Part shown: positions 37,244 through 48,768 of the stretch, piece by piece
How the letters are laid out: every line of letters starts with the position of its first letter
Position numbering within the stretch: the stretch's first letter is position 1
Origin: Eucalyptus grandis
Taxonomy: Eukaryota; Streptophyta; Magnoliopsida; Myrtales; Myrtaceae
Assembly (NCBI RefSeq): GCF_016545825.1
Contig: NC_052619.1
Span: 67,900,115-67,964,114, forward strand
DNA: 64,000 nucleotides
Direction of reading: 5' to 3'
Program-made: the position numbers and the translations under genes
Notes under the pieces: model-generated
What the model was told of the DNA's origin: nothing
Seen by the model: the letters and a program-made list of their open reading frames with translations, nothing else
Database searches by the model: none

Positions 37244-38814
37244 ATTTTTTCGGTTATTTTAATAATTTATTTATTGAATATCTTGATTGTTTAGATTTAA
37301 TGTTTAGTTGATAATTACTTGTCTTGGAAAACACTAAAACACTAAAAAATAAAAAAATCAAAATCAAAATCTTGCATCAAAGCATGTAGGTTTAATAAAT
37401 CAGACATGTAGGATTAGGTTTATGAAATTTTCATCATCTAGTAATTATTGCTAAGTTCATTTAATTAGAAATTGCTCGTCATTAGAATTAGGTCATTTAA
37501 TTAATTTAGATTGCATATTTAATTGTTGCATTTCTTTAATTTTGAATTTCATGGAAAATACAAAAAAATTAGAATAAATTCATTTCATGCTTTAGGATAA
37601 ATTGCATGCTTATTCATGTTATATATTTTAGGTCATATTTCCACGTCATATCATTTCATGTTAAAATTAGTAGCATGCATTGCATGATTCTCATTAAATA
37701 AAAACCAAAATTAAGTTTGCATGTTAGGTTTATTTAATTAGAATCTGTTTATTAGTAAAATATTGTCATATCTAGAACTTAGGTACTTAGGTCCATACAC
37801 ATTTCATATTAAAGCAACACATCTAGATATTTTTAGATTAAGTCAATTTTCATTTAGTAAAACAAAAAGAGGAACAAAAAAAAAATGTTATGCATGCCAT
37901 ATGAGTTATAGTTTAATTTTTTTTTTTTTAAAAAGGAAAATGCTAAAAGATGATCATTGCACCATTAAGTTACTTTCTTTTCAATAAAAACATTAGGTCA
38001 TTAAAAAAGAAAGAAAAACTAAAGATCATTTCCTTGGTTAGTTAATAGGTTAATTCATAATTAACCTCATTTCATATCATCATTATTTAGCATAGGTTGC
38101 ATATATGCATAAAAAATTTATCATCACTAAAAAAAAATCATAAAAGAGCATGCATGTAGACATACCATGTCATTCATTCCATATCACGTAGCACATGCAT
38201 ATTTAGGATTATATAATTTAGATTGCATACATATAGTGATAAGTTTAAGTCATATCATATGAATTGCATCTCGCATGTCATTAAAATAAATCCATGCATA
38301 TTAAATTTAGATTAAGATTGCATATAATTAACATTTAAAAAAAGAAAAATTAGGTGTCTTGTCATTTAGAAATCATGTTTAGAGCATGCAATTTTATTAG
38401 CATTTTTATTGAATGTTATTTTATTGATTGTGCACTTGCATGACCACCATTTGCATATTAGTAGCTTAAGTTAAAATTAATCAACATTGCCTGCAAAATA
38501 TTTTTGAAATTAAAATAAAAGGTACCGAAAGGGCGTTAGACTAATCTAGCGTAACTATGTCCCCGGACTTATTGAATCTCTGGTTCGCGAAAATAAAGTA
38601 CTCTCCCATACTTTATTTGGGTTTCTAATCAACCCTAATTGATTAGTGGCAGCTCCAAATTGAATATAATTGCATGTTTAAATAGATTAATTTTTTAACA
38701 TTAAGTCGCGATTGGTAGGACTTGGGAGGAGTCGTGCCAAGTCTTCGGACTTAGTAATCCATTAGCCTTCTTTAGGTAATTCACCTTCAAAAGAAATTTG
38801 GGAAGGTCGCGACA

Positions 38815-39144
38815 TCAATCAAAGCTTTCAACTGCATGATCTTGATAATAATATCAAACTTGTGTCTAAGCACAAACACCCATGTCTTCATCGAATAATC
38901 ATCAATAACCATTAACATATATCTAATACTCTCCCTTGAAGGAAATCGTGATAATTTGTAATTTTCGTGGTTTCTATGATAATCGTACTGAATTGCACTT
39001 TCCGTTATTGATCTAAATCATAGCACTTGCATACATTTAGTTCATTAACAACATAATCACCTAACAGATTTCTTTCACTTACAACCTTCGGGTTTCTCTC
39101 ACCCTATTCCCCAAACGCATATGCCATAATTTAGACTCTCCAGC
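38815..39144 (-). mobile_element. copia integrase fragment, left part
   Basis: Complement encodes integrase-region text similar to 20200-20300: YSMKTWVFVLRHKFD, and MVIDDYS before it. The Ty3-type LTR lies directly to the left and the hAT element to the right. It continues at 41824. Confidence 0.75.
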
Positions 39145-39589
39145 TAGGGGTGAGCGTGGTTCCGGGTAGAACCGGGAACCGGAACCGAACCGGAGGAGGT
39201 TCCGGTTCGGTTCCCGGTTCTAAGGGGACCGGTTCCGGTTCCCGGTTCTCTTTTTTTCCGGAATCAGAACCGCGGTTCCTTTGTTCCGGTTCCGTTTCCC
39301 ATAGGAACCGGAACCTGAGGGAACCGGAACCGGCAAAGTTAAAATAAAAAACCCTAATTCCTTCCGCGCGATTTCCCCCTTCGTTCAACTTTCCCCCTTT
39401 CCTTTCTTTTTCTCTCTCTTTTCTCCACTTTTTCCTCCTCACGTCACTTCCTGCCCCCCCACTTTTTTTCTTTTCCTCTCTCTCTCTCTCTCTTCTCTTT
39501 CCCCCTCTCTCGGCGAACCCCCCCCTCTTCTTCTTCTTCTTCCTTCCTCTCGCCGGTAGCTGCTTCACCCACCACCACACCGCCGCCCC

Positions 39590-40045
39590 ACGCCCTACTC
39601 ACCACCACCTCTTGCTGCCGCTTGCTCAGCCGTCCCGGGCCATCGTTGCTCCGAACCGTCACCACCTCCGCCCGAACTGAGCTCTTCCCCCTTGGCCGTG
39701 GGTTGAGCCGCGGCTGCCGCCGTCTTCGGTGCGCCGTTCATGCCGTCGTTGGTGCTGTGAGACTCGTGCCTTCGTCGCCGTCGCACCACCGTCGCCGCGT
39801 GCTCGCCGTCGCCGATCAAGAAGAAGCTGGTGAACAAGATGAGGCGAGAACAGGCCCATCCCTCACTTTGGATTCGCATGCGGACCGACAACACCATCGG
39901 GTTCATATCCAATTCCTTCACGTTTTGTCCAAAAAAAGCCGTCTTCTTATTTTATTTTATTTTTTTGTGGCCTAATTTTTGTCGTCGAAATCGTTCAGGT
40001 ACAACGCGAAGCGCAGCACCGGCGCCGCACCAAGGTAGGGTTACT
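39590..40045 (+). pseudogene. CpG-rich first-exon-like segment in the hAT element
   Basis: GC-rich coding-looking stretch after a pyrimidine-rich run (39360-39580). Possible donor aag-gtaggg at about 40041-40049. Open frames on both strands reflect composition. It could be a captured first exon and promoter, from the ATX-type gene or another. Not identified. Confidence 0.35.
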
Positions 40046-40428
40046 CTGAGGTGTTTTCATGGGAGGAGGTGCTTTTGCTTTGGGTTAGAGCTTTTTAGTT
40101 GTTGCGAAAGAGACCTCTCGATGCTTTTCTGATTATTGCTTTTAAGCGAATTGAAGACTTTTAAGGAAGCAAATAGCTGCTTAGATATAGTGCTTTGCTT
40201 TGTTACTCTCGAGCACAAGTATTTTTATATCCGATGATCTGCGAATTGTGGTAGTTTCTGTTGCTTCATGTGGTTTTGATAGTATCGGGGATGGGATTTT
40301 AGTGAATTTTAATGTTGCTTCAACTTGATGTGTTGATTTTGTTTGTTGTCTACTGCTTAGTTTATTTGTCATTAACTTCTAGATGCTCAGTGCTTCTTTT
40401 CAAATGCTTTTCTTTGCTTGTGGTGCAG

Positions 40429-41592
40429 AGTTGTGTAATATGTAAGTAGACTCATGGTTCCTGCACTCAATGCAGCAGATGTCCTACTTATTTTCAAGTT
40501 ATGTGTGCTGCAAGAGCAAGACACAGCATGGAAGTAAGTCCTTATATAGATATATATTATTTTCATGACTTTTATCAGAACTAACATTGGTAGAATTTCT
40601 TGAGCTGGATTTTTTAATCTATTCTGACGCTCGCTCTTGCTTTCTTTCTATTTTCTTTGGCATTGGATTTCAAGGAAGGATATGTTAGATAGATACTCAT
40701 GTAAGTTTACACGATTCTATATCTTTGTTTTCAGTTACACTGCCTGGAGAAGAGTGGGAGTCAAATAACAAAGAAGTTGATATATTGCGCCGATCATAGG
40801 TTAGATTGGTTCCCTTGTCTACATGTTTTAATTCTCTGCTTCAATCTCATGTCCAGAGCCGTTTTGTTAAGTCTATTGCCTAGAAGATTTAACAACTATG
40901 ATCCATTGACTAAAAACTATATGGTGCATGGTGCCTTGTCCTGGAAAAATATGATTTTACTTGGATGATTATGCAGAAGGTTCGACAGCCAAGAGGTTGA
41001 TTATAACTATGTCGTGGTCATTAACAAGTACGTTTGCTCCTCCAATTTTTATCATCGCATTTTGCTTGATGTGTCTTTCATAATGGCTAATATTAAATTA
41101 CTGTTTCAGAGGACAGAAAAGCATCAAATATGTTTCGGTAAATCTAGTATACATGGATGGGGACCCTTTGCTCGAAGAAATATTCAGGAAGGAGAAATGG
41201 TACCTTCTTCTGAAAACTACCTCATTATTTGCATGTTATGCTTTAGTTGGACGGAAATGCTGTATTTGTCATTATACTTTTCATTTATTCTTGGAAATGG
41301 AGGACATGATAAAAAGAGACAAGTACAACGATTTATATTCTCAAATGTTTTTCGTTTTTTCATTACCATAAAGAGTGGAGTTTAGGAAGTGTGTTTCTTC
41401 AGATTTTCCCTCCCAAAGCTTTGTCTCTTTGGCTCATCGTGTTCATTGATTAGCATTGAAATCATGATCTGCATTATCCGTCGGTTTGTCTTCTAAACTC
41501 TGCTGAGACATTGTGCAGCTCTTCAAGATCGTGAAGAACTTGTAATCGATGCCACAAATAAAGGGAATATAGCTTGGCTAATTAATCATTCG
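40429..41592 (+). pseudogene. Captured exons of an ATX3/4/5-like SET-domain gene
   Basis: Four exon-like blocks with splice sites. 40429-40533: THGSCTQCSRCPTYFQVMCA, the end of the extended PHD region, acceptor gtgcag, donor gtaagt, with a TAG before it. 40735-40799: LHCLEKSGSQITKKLIYC. 41110-41199: FGKSSIHGWGPFARRNIQEG, the start of the SET domain. 41519-41592: LFKI, then after a 1-bp shift EELVIDATNKGNIAWLINHS, the SET motif for S-adenosylmethionine binding. ATX proteins are nuclear H3K4 methyltransferases. Introns are kept, so this came from genomic DNA and not from mRNA. Stop, frameshift and missing exons make it non-functional. Confidence 0.85.
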
Positions 41593-41823
41593 GTAAGTTC
41601 CAATAGAAGCATTTTTTTAAAACTAAAAATGAAAAAAAAAAAAAAAGAACCCGTTGGAACCTGTTGGAACCTGGAACCGACCCCGGAACCTGTGACGGGG
41701 TAGGTTCCGTGGTTCTTGGTTCTCACGGGTAGGTTCCAGGTTCCAAAAAATGAGGAACCCGTACCGAGGGTAGGTTCCGGGTTCCAAGCGGAACTGTAAG
41801 GAACCGGGAACCGCTCACCCCTA

Positions 41824-42480
41824 TCTCCAAAGGCGAGACGCACTTGACGTCTCCATGGCAAAATATGTCGTTGTCTCATCTTGAAGTTCATACACGCCAC
41901 TCTGCTTAATTCCTTTCATTATTACCAAAGCACCACAAATAATTTTCAAAATTCCACATTCTAAAATATATAGACACTCGATTGAATCCAGGGTATTTAA
42001 GGAAATTAAGTTTTTTTTTTTTTTTTCAACTTTGGAACATGCCTTATCCCAGTCAATGTCCTCACTATACCATTATGCATTCTAATTCTAACATTACCAA
42101 TACCGACAACATCGCATTCAAAAGTATTGGTCTCAACCGCACTTCTTTGTTATTTGTGCGATGATAAGTAGTAAATCGATTTATATTTGGTGTAGTATGA
42201 AAAGACAACCAAAATCATAATCTATCCATCAAACGACTAATCATTAGTAACAAACAGGACAAAAACAACATTATCTGAATTATCATTAGCTACGGTTGCA
42301 ATAGCATTTACAAAATTAACTATAATTCATTTACCCTTCTTGTTCTTTAACTTAAGACAATTCCTTCTAAAATACCCTCTCTTGCCATAACACCAATAGA
42401 CATTATCTTCTATCCTAAACTTTTCACTTTATTGCAACTAGTAAAAGAATCATGCATCGTCTAAATCTGGTTTATTACAA
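41824..42480 (-). mobile_element. copia gag-protease fragment, right part
   Basis: Complement continues the copia of 38815-39144 upstream: a region like 19838-20006 (MHNGIVRTLTGIRHVP-type text near 42040-42090) and knuckle-like sequence near 42360-42400 (CYGKRGYFRRNCLKLK-type). No LTR found. It belongs to a family related to the unit B element. Confidence 0.7.
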
Positions 42481-42489
42481 TCCCACACG

Positions 42490-43280
42490 ATACCTCGTGC
42501 TACACATTTCAAGAGAGTTAAGGAATCAGTCAACCAGTTCGGCGTGCGTTACTCTGTCACTTTCACTTGCGTACGTCTTCCTCTCGCTTTCTACTCCGAG
42601 ACCACTGACAATAAATACTACTCAGTACTGACGCGACCATCTAGTACAAAACGAGCAAATTTTGAGGACTTTCCCATGATACAGATAAGCCTTTGGATAC
42701 CTTTCTGAACCGCACTTGCAAACTAAACCTAAACCAGAGAAACCACCATGGGGAGCACGAAGTTCTTCTGTATTTATCATCAGGGGACCAACCTCAGAGG
42801 AAGCAATCAAACAGCATCGTTAGCAACTCACCTTGCCGATCCGTCTTAGCTTGAAGGGTCTAACTAACATTATGCGCGCTAGAAACCAATAATACGTCGT
42901 CCCCGACCAGGAGGGATGAAGATTTCTCCACTTCGTACGGTTCAGTGTTCCAAATTTGCGCCCCGACTATTTTCCAACCGCCAATGAAAGTAATGACGAT
43001 ACGAATTAAATGGTGGAGTGGGGCTACGAGAGCTTCGTGTGCAGGGGATAGTGAACCCACTTCCTGACCGCGCAACAATAAGACTAGCTTGGTTCAGGTC
43101 ACGACCAATTCGAGAGTTGATTGGTCAAGATTGCAATCACCATGTCCCCATGTGCATGTTGAATAGTCCGTCATCAATTTCTCTTTTCGCGATCTAGTCT
43201 ATTCTGCTAATAAAATGTTTTTACCACGAATTGCGTGCATGAAACAACGTGCGGAAAAGCGATCTTCTCAGACTTTTTGT
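42490..43280 (-). other. Unidentified coding-like segment
   Basis: Two overlapping - strand frames, 42860-43078 (VITFIGGWKIVGAQIWNTEP) and 42622-42810 (GGFSGLGLVCKCGSERYPKA), less AT-rich than their surroundings. They could be exons of a host gene fragment. I recognise no family. No repeat elsewhere in the window matches. Confidence 0.3.
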
Positions 43281-43429
43281 TGCACGGCATGTCCATTTAT
43301 TTGATACTTATAGAGCCGATGAAATGGTTGGATGAAAAAGGTCTCATCAATATATACCTAACTCATACTGAAAATGGCGGTTCCCACTGTTGACTTATTT
43401 CACCTAGCTACGACCGTCCCTCTCTTTCT

Positions 43430-44040
43430 TTCAATGTAATGTCGCACTTTCTCTAAACATGCAAGCTGTAATTGGGCCTATTTCATGGAGCCCGCACCAC
43501 GCCTAAATTTTTTTTCCATCAACTTGCTCATTCCAAGATTCAACTTTCAAATCTTCTATGACTTACTATTTTTCTTGATTTAGAACCAGATGGGTCATCC
43601 GGATGACACGGTTTTGGAGATTGAATTTTTATGCAATGGCCGATGGAATAAAATCCATTGTAAAATTGGAGAATTATATGAATTAGGGTTTATATGTAGC
43701 TTAAGTACCTTGTCTGTTTGATGTACTATCGATACGATCAATCATATGGCCGTGGCTGATCATTGAATTACATATTTTACACTGAATGTCCAGAATAAAA
43801 ACCCTTTATTATTAGCATGGATCAACTTCCATGTCATATCATGCGAAGCATATTGACTAGTTTGATGGTGCATTAATCGAGCTAAATGGTTCATAAGAGT
43901 ACACAACTCACATTCAACTCTCTCATTACACAATAATCATAAACTCTCAATATGTATGCAGCTTGAATTAAAGTTTAATTAAGCTAGTTGATTGGAAATG
44001 AGAAAAGTGTGATGACGCCCTTCATTTGGTTGTGCTAACC
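43430..44040. repeat. 3' flank of unit D
   Basis: Resembles the flanks before units B (about 15440-15560) and E (50940-51120): cactttctctaa, gcaagctgtaattgg, gagcccgcacca. No gene seen. Confidence 0.55.
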
Positions 44041-44167
44041 TTCTCAAGTCTGAAGGATATGAACTCGATAGCGGAAGATACACATAGAATAGTGAACCCT
44101 ATTGTTTCTTGTAAAATGACCAACCCTTGCATGACGTGTGACCAATAAGGGTTGCACTGATCCTTAT

Positions 44168-44796
44168 TGTTGGTAATTTGTTTATAAAACAAATGAAGAG
44201 GTGCCTTGTCCCACATCGAAAAGATGTGAGTGCGCACATGGACGAGATTTGGCACTAACCGATGATCATTATTTATTGAAAATCTGGATTTATTTCTATA
44301 AAAAATTAATTATAGTCTTATTAAAACAATGCGACTGTTCATGAAACGTTATGATTATTTTTTATTTTTTATTTATTTAATTTCGAATTTTTATGTCTTT
44401 TCAACGTAAAAGACGTACTTGTTCACGAAAAATTGCATTTGTTTTTTTGCAACATTTTGAAGGGTTGCTTCTATTCGAAAGACAAAGATAAGTACGTTTG
44501 TTTTGAGATAAAAAACAATTATCTTCTTCCCTTTTCGTCTTCTTTTGAAAGAATATATAGCCATTGTTTTTCAATTGTTTTCCATGAGAGACCTTGGAGA
44601 AATACTAGAATTGTTATCTAGTATTCTCATTTTGAGACTTTGTTGTATTTTGGAGGATTTTTGCCGGTGACCATTAGTAACGTTATGGGGCAAATAAATC
44701 CTTAAAGAAAGTGATATCACGCCTCAAAATCCGACTCGAGTACTCTAAATATCCGTCTTCATTGTTCTACCCAATTCAAAGCCATATTTTACCAGC
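44168..44796 (+). repeat. 5' LTR of the unit D copia
   Basis: 629 bp; matches 48769-49409 with scattered differences. Ends ttttaccagca, against ttttacgaaca in the partner. Confidence 0.88.
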
Positions 44797-45870
44797 AATT
44801 TTAAGGATTTAATTGTGCAACAATGAAGTTAAAGTCAATCACCAGAAGCAGAAGTTCCTTTAGAGGCTTCGGGTTGTGATATATGTGGCCTGGCTGTGTA
44901 TCTCACTCTTTTGCGGGGCATGCTAGACGAATGATTTATTGCCAGTGGAGTGAGCATTGCACGATTATCCGGTTCTCTTCAAGTCGGCCTCGGTCTAGTC
45001 TGCAGAGATTGTGGGCTTGTGCGAGGAGAGGTGGAAAGGCGATCTGCCCGAGAAAGAGAGGAAAGGAGACAGAAGAGAAATTGTGAGAGGTTGGCCACGA
45101 GAAAAAGAGAGCAGAATTAGGTCTGTTCTTCGATGGCTTCCACGGATGCTGATGATCATCGCTCATCGCAATCGGCTGTATTTTTGAAACAGCACAAAGC
45201 GTGCTCTGCTTGGTTGAGAGCCCGAAGCGACTGCACCTCCATCAAAACTTTTTCGTTGGCTGTAACTTGGATCGCCAACAATTGCCAATCTATTAACAAG
45301 TGATACTCTTTTCTAAAGTATTGCTTCACTTTTCTGTGGATGGCACAAGTAGATATGACCGGAATGTTCCTATGTTCGCAAATTGGTGTCTCATTGGTGG
45401 CACCGATTAAACTCAGGAATAGTGGGGGTCATTGCACCCACAGATAGGACAATTGTGGTTAGCACTACGCGCGAATTGTTTGAATCCGAAGCCCAAGGCC
45501 CGTTGCTCACCTTCACAAGCAACGTTTCCCAGAGTTTCCTTGCGCTAACTGGACTATTGACGGTACCTGAGAATATCTACTCGACAAGTGCATAGAACGG
45601 TTTGTCAAAATGCGCTTTAGACATCCCTGCGAAGTAATTTGCGATTTTGTGTAAATCTGAGAATATGATGTGATTTAATAATCTCATTATCGCGTAGACT
45701 CTATTTCGCTTACGTTTCATTTTTGTTAAGATCGAAAATCTGAGCATATATATATATATATTTTGTCATTCTTTGTTTCTCTGTATCATGGAGTAATCCC
45801 ATGTCTGTCCATGGTGATCGTCGGAGAGGGATGTCTGAGGGGGTGTGGATGCGCATACAGAGGAATCAAT
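44797..45870 (+). other. Unidentified insert in the unit D copia
   Basis: A 5'-leader-like GA-rich run (45040-45120) precedes ATG at 45133 (MASTDADDHRSSQSAVFLKQ and about 36 more codons to a stop). The frame 45383-45595 (GVIAPTDRTIVVSTTRELFE) is also coding-like. Possibly further captured host sequence. No family recognised. A (TA)n run lies at about 45746-45762. Confidence 0.35.
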
Positions 45871-45883
45871 GGCCAGAAAATGA

Positions 45884-46175
45884 GAGAAATTGATCGGCAA
45901 CGCTGCCAAGAACCCGGTCACCATGAATCCCACCAACACTGTCTTCGATGCGAATCGGTTGCTCGGGAGGAGATTCAGCGATCGTTCGGTCTAGAGTAAT
46001 ATGAGGCATTTGCCGTCCAAGGTCATTGCTGTCCCGGACTCAAGCCCATGATTGTCATCATTTACAAGGGCTGTCAATCACAAGGGTGAAGGGAAGCAAT
46101 TTTGCTGCAGAGGAAATCTTATTCATGGTCCTCACGAACATCAATGAGATCACTGAGGCTCATCTCGAATTTGTC
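45884..46175 (+). pseudogene. HSP70 fragment inside copia
   Basis: Reading with frameshifts gives [42 protein letters not shown] and AAEEI..MVLTNINEITEA, in the order and spacing of the HSP70 ATPase domain (about residues 55-145 of a cytosolic HSP70). Stops and at least three indels break it, including an 11-base-scale repeat of acaaggg. HSP70 is an ATP-driven chaperone; this is only a dead piece of it. No introns are visible in the piece. Confidence 0.78.
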
Positions 46176-47114
46176 CACGAGCATTGCAAATATGATCCTT
46201 GTCAAGCGAATGAGAGAGACGCTCTGTACCAGTCTCTCCTTTTACAGGATATCTCATCCTTTGATGGGCAAACACTGATTCATCAAGGAATGGGTCATTT
46301 ACAACGCCCGAATTGGAAGAAACTGTCAAGTGAAGAAGCGTATGGTTGTTCTTGATGGTTTTTGGGGGCAATGCTTCGAAAGGACTTCTCGCCCAGTGGA
46401 GTAATCAAGGAATAAGATATGGCATGTGGGCAACTGAAATGTGCTAAATTGCTTATCGGCTTATACGCTAAGGTATACGATGTTTTTATCTCCATGTTTA
46501 GCACGTAAACTATTACACTATTTGTCATTGATGGTTTCATACTTGCTTTTAGTCTTTAGTCATCTTTTGGCATGGGTGTTCAATTTCATATGCGGGATAA
46601 TGATAGAATTGAAGAGATGCGATACATGCCCCATTTAAGACTTCCATAACAAAGAAAATGATACGCATGCCACATGTCTATGTTTGGGCTGTTGATCGTT
46701 GTAGGCAGCAAACCAAGAAAGGTGAGTTCAATCTCAATGAACTACGAGAAGCTATGTGTATATGTGATGTGACATGAAATATGTTCTTAATGGGTCTCTT
46801 TCAAAGTGATTGTCGATTGATTATGATTGGATGCTGTCTGCATGTGCAATGGAGACAATGTTGCTCCTTTTGGTACGCTGCATAACTTTGGGTCACCTAT
46901 GGTTTAGTACAAAGTTACCTTCCTAGAGGTGCATATAAGCAGGGTGCATTTTATTGATATGAAGCAAATTGTCTGTTGCAATTTATTTAGGCATTTTTCA
47001 ATTTGAGTTCATTACAGCCGAAACCATTTCATAGTCTTAAAAGGAATACGGATTTATGGATTTGGTGCTTAGTGACTTATGTGAACTAAATGCCTTGATA
47101 GTTATGTCATGGGT

Positions 47115-47385
47115 GGGTTACTCAATGCTTGCGCACAATTGGGAGCACTGGAGTTAGGCTGTTGGGCCAATAACTTAATAAATAGAGACAAGTTTTGGAT
47201 AATCCCATCTTTGGCCCAGAATTGATCTACATGAATGCAAAATGTGGATGCGTGGCTTGAGACTGAGGAGTTTTCATAGAAATGAGATAAAGTGGTGTGG
47301 ACTTACAATGAATGGGCATGTCAATCCTACATTTGGGTTGTTTGGCCAAGTAGAGAAGCTTGGGTATTTAAAAGTTAAAAACGTA
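47115..47385 (+). pseudogene. Pentatricopeptide-repeat (PPR) gene fragment inside copia
   Basis: Reads LNACAQLGALELGCWANNLI from about 47128, then NPIFG.ELIYMNAKCGC in another frame and MNGHVNPTFGLFGQVEKLG near 47310-47370. These are the repeating helices of a PLS-class PPR protein (organelle RNA editing or processing family). Frameshifts separate the blocks. The fragment lies just before the copia RT tail. Confidence 0.72.
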
Positions 47386-47417
47386 ACGAGGGTTATTCTT
47401 TGAGATAAAGTGATGAC

Positions 47418-48196
47418 ATGAAAAAGACGTTGAATATATTTAAACATCTTGGTTTCAAAGAAATAAGTAACCCATTTGATTATAGTACTAAATTAAATTA
47501 TAAAACCAGTGGAGCAATAGCACTATTTGAATATGCCAGTGTTATAGGGTCTTTAATGTATACAATGCATTATATTAGACCTGATATTACTTATTCCATA
47601 TAAGTTGAGTACATATGTTTGTGATCCAAGTATAAAACATTGGAAAGTTATTACCCGAAAATTTGATTGTTATTGAGAACTAAAATTTGGGATTGTTCTA
47701 TAATAATTATCCGGGTATATAAGAAGGATATGCTGATGTTATTTAGGTTACAAGTGTGAGAAATAAACGATCCATTACTAGATGGATTTTCACATTACGT
47801 GAATGAGTTGTTTCTTAGTTGAGCAAGAAACAAATGTACATAACTCACCCAACTATGGAATCTAAAGTCATTGCTTTAGCGGCAACTGGGAAAGAGGCTC
47901 AATGGATTAAGCATTTGTTGTTAGATATCAAATTATGGGCTAATCATATGCCTCTTATTTCTATCCACTATGATAGTTAGGCTACTTTGGCAAGAGCCTA
48001 TAATAGCACCTATAATGGTAAGTCTAAACATATTAGTCTAAGACATGAATATGTGAGACGATTGATTAAATATGGTACCATAACAATTGTCTACGTGAGG
48101 TCAAGTAATAATCTTACCGATCATTTGACGAAGGCTTTACCAAGACACATGGTAATAATGACCTCACAAGAAATGGGGCTGAAACCCTTTAATTGA
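47418..48196 (+). pseudogene. copia RT tail and RNase H remnant
   Basis: 47418-47603: YASVIGSLMYTMHYIRPDIT, the end of RT. RNase H region follows with stops (SVRNKRSIT, QMYITHPTMESKVIALAATG). 47987-48196: NGKSKHISLRHEYVRRLIKY and NLTDHLTKALPR, the usual end of copia pol. Confidence 0.88.
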
Positions 48197-48768
48197 AATC
48201 ACCAATAATGGTAACCCGACATTTTTCTAGAATATCACTAGTTACAAGGTTTAATGGGTAAGAACAAGTTATTGAATGTAATTGTTTGATATTGATGTAG
48301 CCTTGATATGAGAAATCAGTATCATCTGTTACGTTTTGTAGGTTGAATTGAATTCTTAATGAAGTATAATACAAACTTGTAATGTGTTGATAGTAACAGA
48401 AACACATGATAGATACTTCACATATATGAGCTTAAAAGTGGTGCCACTTCTTACGAAAGTTAGGGTTGCTTTCTAAAAAACTCATAAAACAGGATCAAGC
48501 ACAAGGCCATAATAGTGCAGAGTAATATAGAACTTCTCGCTGAAATAAGAGGTTAATGTATGTGCGGTATGTCCGTTTCTATTATATAAAAGTACAAGTT
48601 TAAAGCCGAGCTACTTGTCACTTTGATAGAGCTTTGAGATACTTGCACTAAGTAAAGGTTTAACTCGAAAGAGACCTTTATTTATGTATATTAATCTCAC
48701 GGAAATTTTGGCTGTATATTTATAATGTTTTATTTTCTGTTTTTGTTTTACAAACAAAAGTAGGGGAT

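Larger units (their letters stand above)
28251..38814 (+). mobile_element. Ty3-type (Tat/Ogre-like) element, 5' LTR truncated, pol missing
   Basis: Two direct copies of about 890 bp (28251-29147 and about 37933-38814) end ggtcgcgaca. The site tggcgactccgctgggga at 29151-29168 is a primer site that I recall as complementary to plant tRNA-Arg, typical of Tat/Ogre elements. Near the right side the polypurine tract caaagaggggcaaa (35376-35389) precedes tgttgaca at 35393, so the true 3' LTR is 35393-38814 (3.4 kb), while the 5' LTR keeps only its last 0.9 kb. The interior has a short gag-like ORF and long repeat-rich untranslated sequence; RT and integrase were not found. It lies next to copia sequence on the right and unit C on the left. 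The lineage is inference. Confidence 0.8.
35393..38814 (+). repeat. 3' LTR of the Ty3-type element, 3.4 kb
   Basis: Starts tgttgaca after the polypurine tract and ends ggtcgcgaca. Contains a TATA box (35578-35584), GA-rich sequence, a CpG-rich block (35780-36860), three similar hairpins (37050-37243), then AT-rich sequence with the AATAAA hairpin near the end. Confidence 0.75.
39145..41823. mobile_element. hAT-like (Pack-hAT) element carrying host exons
   Basis: Terminal inverted repeats taggggtgagc (39145-39155) and gctcaccccta (41813-41823). Flanks tctccagc (39137-39144) and tctccaaa (41824-41831) agree at six of eight bases, fitting an aged 8-bp hAT duplication. Both ends carry dense ggttcc/ggaacc repeats (39160-39340 and 41650-41815), as expected for hAT subterminal transposase-binding repeats. 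The outside flanks rejoin into one copia reading, confirming an insertion. No transposase. The cargo is exons and introns of an ATX-type gene plus a CpG-rich first-exon-like segment. Confidence 0.8.

Noticed and set aside
39131..39580. Gly/Arg/Glu-rich ORF on - and Ser/Gly ORF on +
   Set aside because: Produced by ggttcc subterminal repeats and a CT-rich run at the hAT end.
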